Positions 11,508 through 15,762 of a stretch of 15,762 nucleotides of DNA are shown piece by piece. How positions within the stretch are numbered: position 1 is the first letter of the stretch; each line of letters opens with the position of its first letter. The notes under the pieces are model-generated. The model was not told the DNA's origin, did not search any database, and worked only from the letters and a program-made list of their open reading frames with translations. The position numbers and the translations under genes were made by a program. The DNA is from Pseudomonadota bacterium. Lineage in GTDB: Bacteria; Pseudomonadota; Gammaproteobacteria; Burkholderiales; Burkholderiaceae_C. The stretch is taken from contig JAEZEB010000020.1 in NCBI GenBank assembly GCA_023438115.1, forward strand, positions 1 to 15,762, in the 5' to 3' direction.

Positions 11508-12332
11508 TCAGGACGGCGATGGCGCATCGCCCGCGCGGGCTTCCAGCCGCAGCATCGCCATTTCTTCCTCGGAAAAGCCCGCGCGGCGGCGCGCTTCCTC
11601 GTTGAAGGGCGGCAGCACGCGGGGCGCGGCATGGCGGCGCGCAAGCGTGCGGTAGTGCGCCACAGGCTCCAGCCCCTCGCGGTCGCACAGGAAGCGATAC
11701 CAATGGTTGCCGATGGCCACGTGCCCCACCTCGTCGCGCAGGATCACGTCGAGGATCTCCACGGCGCGCGCGGCGGCGGGCGTGCCGGCCTGGCGCAGCT
11801 TCTGCTGGATGCGGGGCGTGGCGTCCAGGCCGCGGGCCTCCAGCGTGCGCGGCACCAGCGCCATGCGCGCCGTCACGTCGCCCGCGGTGCGTTCGCACAT
11901 CGCCCACAGTCCGTCGTGCGCCTCGAAGTCGCCATAGGCGTGGCCCAGCGCTTCCAGGTGGTCGGCCAGCAGCGTGAAGTGCAGCGCCTCCTCCGCGGCG
12001 ACGCGGACCCAGTCGTGGTGGAATTGCGCGGGCAGGCCGTCGAAGCGCCAGGCGGCGTCGAGCGCGAGGTTGATCGCATTGAACTCGATGTGCGCGATCG
12101 CGTGCAGCAGCGCCGCGAGGCCATCGTCGGTGGCCGGCGAGCGGTGCGGCACGCGTGCAGGGTGCACGAGCACGGGCCGCGCCGGGCGGCCGGGGACGGC
12201 CGCGTCGGGCGCGGGCGCGGTGGGAGAAAGGGGCAGCTGCGGCGCCTGCGCGAACAGCTCGCGCGCGAGCGCGGCCTTGGCGCGGGGATCCGGCTCGGCC
12301 AGGGCCCGCAGAGCCTTCTGGCGAAGCTCCAT
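11508..12332 (-). CDS. DUF455 ferritin-like protein
   Basis: A 274-aa protein of the DUF455 family, ferritin-like four-helix proteins with a likely di-iron site, distantly related to MiaE-type hydroxylases. Carboxylate/histidine ligand candidates in helical context are E83 (HAIAHIEFNAINLAL), E115 and H118 (AAEEALHF), E192 (AVEILDVI), and E201/H204 (RDEVGHVAIGNHWY). The N-terminal ~60 residues are Pro/Ala-rich and variable. The reaction is unknown. The ATG at 12332 has no ribosome binding site but a TAGAAT box 7 nt upstream. It is divergent from the gamma-carbonic-anhydrase-like gene, with 37 bp between starts. Its stop is followed by the leader of the downstream small genes. Confidence 0.85.
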   Translation of the reverse strand: MELRQKALRALAEPDPRAKAALARELFAQAPQLPLSPTAPAPDAAVPGRPARPVLVHPARVPHRSPATDDGLAALLHAIAHIEFNAINLALDAAWRFDGLPAQFHHDWVRVAAEEALHFTLLADHLEALGHAYGDFEAHDGLWAMCERTAGDVTARMALVPRTLEARGLDATPRIQQKLRQAGTPAAARAVEILDVILRDEVGHVAIGNHWYRFLCDREGLEPVAHYRTLARRHAAPRVLPPFNEEARRRAGFSEEEMAMLRLEARAGDAPSPS

Positions 12333-12334
12333 CC

Positions 12335-12346
12335 CTACAATTCTAG
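12335..12346. promoter_or_regulatory. overlapping divergent -10 boxes, CTACAATTCTAG
   Basis: The near-palindrome contains TACAAT on the plus strand (12336-12341, for the gene at 12370) and TAGAAT on the minus strand (12345-12340, for the gene at 12332). The two -10 boxes share bases 12340-12341, so RNA polymerase could not open both at once. Confidence 0.5.
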
Positions 12347-12369
12347 TTTTGCTTCGCGGAAGAACACCG

Positions 12370-12891
12370 ATGGCGATCTATGAACTCGACGGCCATGCGC
12401 CGCAACTCGCGGAAGGCGCCTGGGTCGCCGACAACGCGGAAGTGATGGGACGGGTGGTGCTGGGCGAGAACGCCAGCGTCTGGTACGGCTGCGTGGTGCG
12501 CGGCGACACCGAGGCCATCCGCGTCGGCCGCAACAGCAACGTGCAGGACGGCTCGGTGCTGCACGCCGACGAGGGCGTGCCGCTCACCGTGGGCGACAAC
12601 GTGACCATCGGCCACCAGGTGATGCTGCACGGCTGCACCATCGGCGACGGCAGCCTCATCGGCATCCAGGCCGTGGTCCTGAACCATGCGCGCATCGGCC
12701 GCAACTGCATCGTGGGCGCGGGCAGCGTGGTGACCGAGGGCAAGGAGTTCCCGGACAATTCCCTCATCGTGGGCGCACCGGCCAAGGCCGTGCGCACCCT
12801 CGACGCGGAGCAGATCGCGAAATTCCAGCAGATTCCGGCGCATTACGTGGAGAACGCCCGCCGCCACGCGAAGCGCAAGAGAATCGGCTGA
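12370..12891 (+). CDS. gamma-carbonic-anhydrase-like left-handed beta-helix protein (YrdA/PaaY-like)
   Basis: A 173-aa hexapeptide-repeat protein forming a trimeric left-handed beta-helix. Repeats such as VVLGENASVWYGCVVRGD, IRVGRNSNVQDGSVLH, LTVGDNVTIGHQVMLHG and ARIGRNCIVGAGSVVTEG are visible. The three zinc-binding histidines of the gamma-class fold are at H65, H82 and H87. The C-terminal helix (LDAEQIAKFQQIPAHYVENARRH) is typical of YrdA/PaaY/CaiE relatives. It may hydrate CO2 or act as a thioesterase; many such proteins have no detected carbonic anhydrase activity. The leader of about 22 nt carries GGAAGAAC before the ATG. Its stop overlaps the hslO start (TGATG), so they form an operon. 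Confidence 0.92.
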   Translation: MAIYELDGHAPQLAEGAWVADNAEVMGRVVLGENASVWYGCVVRGDTEAIRVGRNSNVQDGSVLHADEGVPLTVGDNVTIGHQVMLHGCTIGDGSLIGIQAVVLNHARIGRNCIVGAGSVVTEGKEFPDNSLIVGAPAKAVRTLDAEQIAKFQQIPAHYVENARRHAKRKRIG

Positions 12892-13856
12892 TGTCCGAGC
12901 TCCACAAGTTCCTCTTCGACGGCCTGCCGGTGCGCGGCATGATCGTGCGCCTCACCGACGCCTGGACCGAGATCCTGGCCCGACGCCGCGCCGACGACGC
13001 GGCCTCCACCTGGCCCTGGCCGGTGGCGGAGCTGCTCGGCGAGATGGCTGCGGCCGGCGTGCTGATGCAGTCGAACATCAAGTTCAACGGTGCGCTGGTG
13101 ATGCAGATCTTCGGCGAGGGGCCGGTGAAGATCGCGGTGGCCGAGGTGCAGCACGACCTGGGCCTGCGCGTCACCGCCAAGGTGGTGGGCGAGGTCGCCT
13201 CCGATGCCAACCTGCAGTCGCTGGTGAACGTCAACGGCCGCGGCCGCTGTGCGATCACGCTCGATCCCAAGGACCGCCTGCCGGGCCAGCAGGCCTACCA
13301 GGGCGTGGTGCCCCTCAATGCCTCGCAGGGCGCCGGGCAGCCCAACCTCGCCGACGTGCTGGAGCACTACATGCGCCAGTCCGAGCAGCTCGACACCAAG
13401 CTGGTGCTGGCCGCCAGCGAGAGCGTGGCGGCGGGCCTGCTGATCCAGCGCCTGCCCGCCGAGGGCAAGGCCAACATCGGCGGCAACCAGCCCATGGACC
13501 CCGCGGAGCAGCTGGAGCACTTCAACCGCATCGCGACGCTCGCCGCCAGCCTCACCGGCGACGAGCTGCTGTCGCTGGACGTCGAGACCATCCTGCGGCG
13601 GCTGTTCTGGCAGGAGAAGATCCTGCGCTTCGATCCGCAGACGCCGCGCTTTTCCTGCACCTGCAGCCGCGAACGCGTGGCCGGGATGATCCGCGGCCTG
13701 GGCCAGGAGGAGGCCGACTCCATCCTCGCCGAGCGCGGCGAGATCGACGTGGGCTGCGACTTCTGCGGCCAGCATTACCGCTTCGACGCGGTGGATGCGG
13801 CGCAGATCTTCACCGCGCCGGGCGACAGCCCGCCGGGCCCTTCCACGATGCAGTGA
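12891..13856 (+). CDS. hslO: redox-regulated chaperone Hsp33
   Basis: Hsp33 is a cytosolic holdase activated by oxidative unfolding when its zinc is lost and disulfides form. It has 321 aa. The N-terminal substrate-binding domain starts LHKFLFDGLPVRGMIVRL and includes GVLMQSNIKFNGALVMQI and YMRQSEQLDTKLVLAAS. The C-terminal redox switch has C256-T-C258 (FSCTCSRERV) and C289-DF-C292 (GCDFCGQHYRF), the CxC...CxxC zinc motif. The ATG at 12891 overlaps the previous stop by one base. Length is slightly above the E. coli protein (about 292) because of an insertion near residues 31-45 and a Pro/Gly/Ser-rich tail. A hairpin that may end the operon follows at 13864. Confidence 0.97.
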   Translation: MSELHKFLFDGLPVRGMIVRLTDAWTEILARRRADDAASTWPWPVAELLGEMAAAGVLMQSNIKFNGALVMQIFGEGPVKIAVAEVQHDLGLRVTAKVVGEVASDANLQSLVNVNGRGRCAITLDPKDRLPGQQAYQGVVPLNASQGAGQPNLADVLEHYMRQSEQLDTKLVLAASESVAAGLLIQRLPAEGKANIGGNQPMDPAEQLEHFNRIATLAASLTGDELLSLDVETILRRLFWQEKILRFDPQTPRFSCTCSRERVAGMIRGLGQEEADSILAERGEIDVGCDFCGQHYRFDAVDAAQIFTAPGDSPPGPSTMQ

Positions 13857-13863
13857 ACGCGCT

Positions 13864-13891
13864 TTCGCCGGCCCCGCTCGTGGCCGGCGAA
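13864..13891 (+). terminator. hairpin after hslO
   Basis: A 10-bp perfect stem, ttcgccggcc (13864-13873) with ggccggcgaa (13882-13891), loop of 8, starts 8 nt past the hslO stop. A moderately T-rich stretch (tcgcttgcttctt) follows. Probable intrinsic terminator. Confidence 0.65.
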
Positions 13892-13908
13892 TCGCTTGCT
13901 TCTTGCAC

Positions 13909-13964
13909 GGCGATCACGGCAGGTGATCAGCCGATCAGGATTCTTCAGTTCCTGGCGATCACGG
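13909..13964. promoter_or_regulatory. cluster of GATCAC repeats upstream of the Liv-type gene
   Basis: GATCAC (13912-13917) and GTGATC (13923-13928) form an inverted repeat with a 5-nt gap. TGATC-AGCC-GATCA (13924-13937) overlaps it. An 11-bp direct repeat, ggcgatcacgg, occurs at 13909-13919 and 13954-13964. A weak TATCTT -10 (13972-13977) follows. This is a plausible operator region for the gene at 14032; the regulator is unknown. Confidence 0.4.
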
Positions 13965-14031
13965 TGAACGCTATCTTCTGACGCGCTGCATGCGGCGGGG
14001 GGCCGCGGAAGCCAGATCGAGGAGGGGAGCC

Positions 14032-15180
14032 ATGATCGCGAGAAGACCATTCCTGCGCGGCGCCGCCGCGGCCGTGCTCGGCGTCGGCGGCCTGGGCGGC
14101 GCTCGGGCCGCATCCAGCCAGGGACTGACGGCGGACAGCATCACCATCGGATCGTCCATCGGCCTGAGCGGCGCCACCGCCGTCGGCGGACAGGGGCACG
14201 TGGCCGGCGTCCGCTCGGCGTTCGAGGAGATCAACCGCGCGGGCGGCATCCACGGGCGCATGCTGCGCTTCGAGCCGCGCGACGACGGCTACGACCCCAA
14301 GCGTGCCGTGCAGAACGTCGAGGCCATGCTCGCCGACGACAGCGTCTTCGCGCTGGTGTCCACCGTCGGCACGGGCAGCAACCTGCTGACCAACCCGCTG
14401 CTCGAACGCGCCGGCGTGCCTCTGGTCGGGCCCATCACCGGCGCCGAGTCGCTGCGCCGGCCGGACCAGCGCTTCACCTTCCACGTGCGTCCCAGCTACA
14501 AGGACGAAGTGGCGTACATGGTGACGCAGTTCGTGCAGATGGGACACCGCGACCTGGCCGTCGTCTACATCGACAACGCCTTCGGCAAGGAGATCCTCGG
14601 CTATGCCAAGGAAGCCTTCGCCGATGCCAAGGTGCAGGCGGTGGCCGAAGTCGCGCTCGCCGGCAACGGCAGCAACGCCGCCGCGTGTGCCGACGAAGTC
14701 CTGCGCAGCAAGGCAGGGGCGGTGATCCTTGCGACGACGGGCGCGGCCAATACCGATTTCGTGCTGGCCGTGCGTGCGCGCGGATCCACCGTGCCCATGG
14801 TGGGCACTTCGCTGACCTTCAACGACGGGCAGCGGCTGGGCAAGAAGACCTCGGGGCTCGCGTCCACGCTCGTCTTCCCGCCGTTCAAGAGCGACAAGTA
14901 CGCCATCATCCGGCGCTTCTGGGCGTCCATGCATGCCGCGAAGCAGACCAGCCAGGCCAACTCCGCCATCGAAAGCTGGTGGAACGCGCAGGTGCTCGCG
15001 CAGGGGCTGCGGCGCGCCGGCCGCGATCTCTCGCGCGAGAAGCTGCGCGCCGCGCTGGTGGGGATGCGCGGCTTCCACATGGACGAACTGTCGGTGAGCT
15101 TTCCCGAGAAGGCGCCTTACGTCGGGATGAAGCAGGTCACGCTGGGCGTGTTCTCGGCCGACGGCGCGCTGCGCACCTAG
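14032..15180 (+). CDS. branched-chain amino acid-type ABC transporter substrate-binding protein (LivJ-like)
   Basis: A 382-aa type I periplasmic binding protein (Peripla_BP_6/LivJ-like). In Burkholderiales this group binds amino acids, aromatic acids or other small carboxylates. The N-terminus ARRPFLRGAAAAVLGVGG is a Tat-like twin-arginine signal, with cleavage probably after ARA near residue 26. The mature protein starts with the family's ADSITIGSSIGLSG, followed by EEINRAGGIHGRML, a DDGYDP loop and VSTVGTGSNLLTNPLL, and ends with YVGMKQVTLGVFSADGALR. The ATG at 14032 has a strong GGAGGGG ribosome binding site; ATG 13990 would extend it without a signal-like start. No permease or ATPase gene is adjacent. 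The ligand is unknown. Confidence 0.93.
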   Translation: MIARRPFLRGAAAAVLGVGGLGGARAASSQGLTADSITIGSSIGLSGATAVGGQGHVAGVRSAFEEINRAGGIHGRMLRFEPRDDGYDPKRAVQNVEAMLADDSVFALVSTVGTGSNLLTNPLLERAGVPLVGPITGAESLRRPDQRFTFHVRPSYKDEVAYMVTQFVQMGHRDLAVVYIDNAFGKEILGYAKEAFADAKVQAVAEVALAGNGSNAAACADEVLRSKAGAVILATTGAANTDFVLAVRARGSTVPMVGTSLTFNDGQRLGKKTSGLASTLVFPPFKSDKYAIIRRFWASMHAAKQTSQANSAIESWWNAQVLAQGLRRAGRDLSREKLRAALVGMRGFHMDELSVSFPEKAPYVGMKQVTLGVFSADGALRT

Positions 15181-15762
15181 CGCATCGTGAACAGGCGGTG
15201 CTCGCACTCCGGGTCGCTGCACTTCTCGCACATCCACTTCCAGGCGCGCCGGCCGCCTTCCGGGGCCGGGCGCTCCACGAGCGAATCCGGCAGCACGCCG
15301 GCGGAAGCGAGCGCGACCAGCGCCGCCTGCAGGCGCGCGGGGCCGCTGCCGTAGACCACCTGGAAAGGCACGCCCGCGCGCTGCAGCAGCGAGCGCACGA
15401 GTGCATCCACGTCCTCGCGCGGCTGCGTCGCATCGCGGTGCAGCCCGTCGGGCGTCCAGGGCAGGTCCAGGCCGGTGACGAGGGTGGCGTCGTAGCGGCG
15501 CTGCTGTGCGAGCGCATAGCGGTACAGCGGATCGTCCTCGAACAGCATGCCGGCGTAGACCAGCGCCATCAGGGCCGTGGTGTCGGCGACGACGACTTGC
15601 GCGCCAGCGGCCGCGGCTTCGTCGACCTGCCGTTCCTGCGCCTGCGCGATGGAAAGCTGTTCTTCCGGGCGTGGAGCGCGGCCCTCGCGCGTGCACCAGG
15701 CGCGCAGCGCCTCGGGGACCGCGGCCGCGCGCAGGCCGCGGGCCCGCAGGTGGGCCGCGAGG
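15177..15762 (-). CDS. NadR-like P-loop ATPase/kinase (3' part, 5' end beyond window)
   Basis: The last 194 codons are present and the frame is open to the right edge. Visible: EALRAWCTREGRAPRPEEQ, VVVADTTALMALVYAGMLFEDD with the Walker B-like Asp, YDATLVTGLDLPWTPDGLHRD and PFQVVYGSGPARLQAAL. These match, from memory, the AAA_28/NadR C-terminal-type ATPases annotated as ribosylnicotinamide kinase-like. The P-loop itself should lie outside the window. The C-terminus WKWMCEKCSDPECEHRLF has C-x2-C-x4-C-x-H and may bind zinc. Its TAG stop overlaps that of the convergent Liv-type gene in the shared CTAG at 15177-15180. A NAD salvage role is inferred. Confidence 0.8.
   Translation of the reverse strand, partial: LAAHLRARGLRAAAVPEALRAWCTREGRAPRPEEQLSIAQAQERQVDEAAAAGAQVVVADTTALMALVYAGMLFEDDPLYRYALAQQRRYDATLVTGLDLPWTPDGLHRDATQPREDVDALVRSLLQRAGVPFQVVYGSGPARLQAALVALASAGVLPDSLVERPAPEGGRRAWKWMCEKCSDPECEHRLFTMR

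Noticed and set aside
13945..15696. 583-codon minus-strand open frame
   Set aside because: It is antisense to the Liv-type gene and in a different frame from the ATPase gene at 15177; its translation is Arg/His/Ala-rich without motifs.

Overview
The window is very GC-rich, with densely packed genes on both strands. Its gene content (salicylate 5-hydroxylase-like oxygenase, Bug/TctC-type and Liv-type binding proteins, TACAAT/TAGAAT -10 boxes) fits a betaproteobacterium of the Burkholderiales, most likely Comamonadaceae (Ramlibacter/Variovorax-like). That placement is inferred from protein character, not from a search. No tRNA, rRNA, CRISPR array, insertion sequence or phage gene was seen.

Layout. 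1-1251 (-): 5' two thirds of mutL, running off the left edge and carrying a REP-like palindrome in its linker. 1297-2208 (+): a DedA membrane protein and a 61-aa hydrophilic protein. 2278-4076 (+): the two oxygenase subunits of a NagG/NagH-like Rieske aromatic hydroxylase, without ferredoxin or reductase. 4087-4205: a REP/BIME-like palindrome cluster. 4206-4838 (-): two almost identical glycine-zipper lipoproteins. 5030-6873 (-): amiC and tsaE with an ATGA overlap. 6853-7944 (+): queG, divergent from tsaE. 7977-8897 (-): an AEC-family transporter, divergent from a Bug-type binding protein (8943-9914, +). 9922-10006: a second BIME-like element directly before xerD (10011-10904, +). 10912-11323 (-): two small conserved-looking proteins behind a possibly structured leader. 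11508-12332 (-): a DUF455 ferritin-like protein, divergent from a gamma-carbonic-anhydrase-like protein and hslO/Hsp33 (12370-13856, +). 14032-15180 (+): a Liv-type periplasmic binding protein with a Tat-like signal. 15177-15762 (-): the 3' part of a NadR-like P-loop ATPase.

Most of the window is housekeeping: mismatch repair, cell separation, tRNA modification (t6A, queuosine), chromosome dimer resolution and redox chaperone. In enterobacteria queG-tsaE-ami-mutL are contiguous; here about 3.8 kb of other genes (DedA, oxygenase, lipoproteins, palindromes) lies between amiC and mutL. No new multi-gene defence or biosynthetic system was found. The most unusual signals are non-coding: (i) a two- or three-block promoter-like motif with invariant spacing before three small envelope/stress-type genes; (ii) a family of paired palindromes, one translated inside MutL and one apparently supplying the xerD ribosome binding site; (iii) four genes whose -10 box lies only 6-8 nt before the start codon, suggesting leaderless or near-leaderless mRNAs; (iv) a possible structured leader at 11324-11507.
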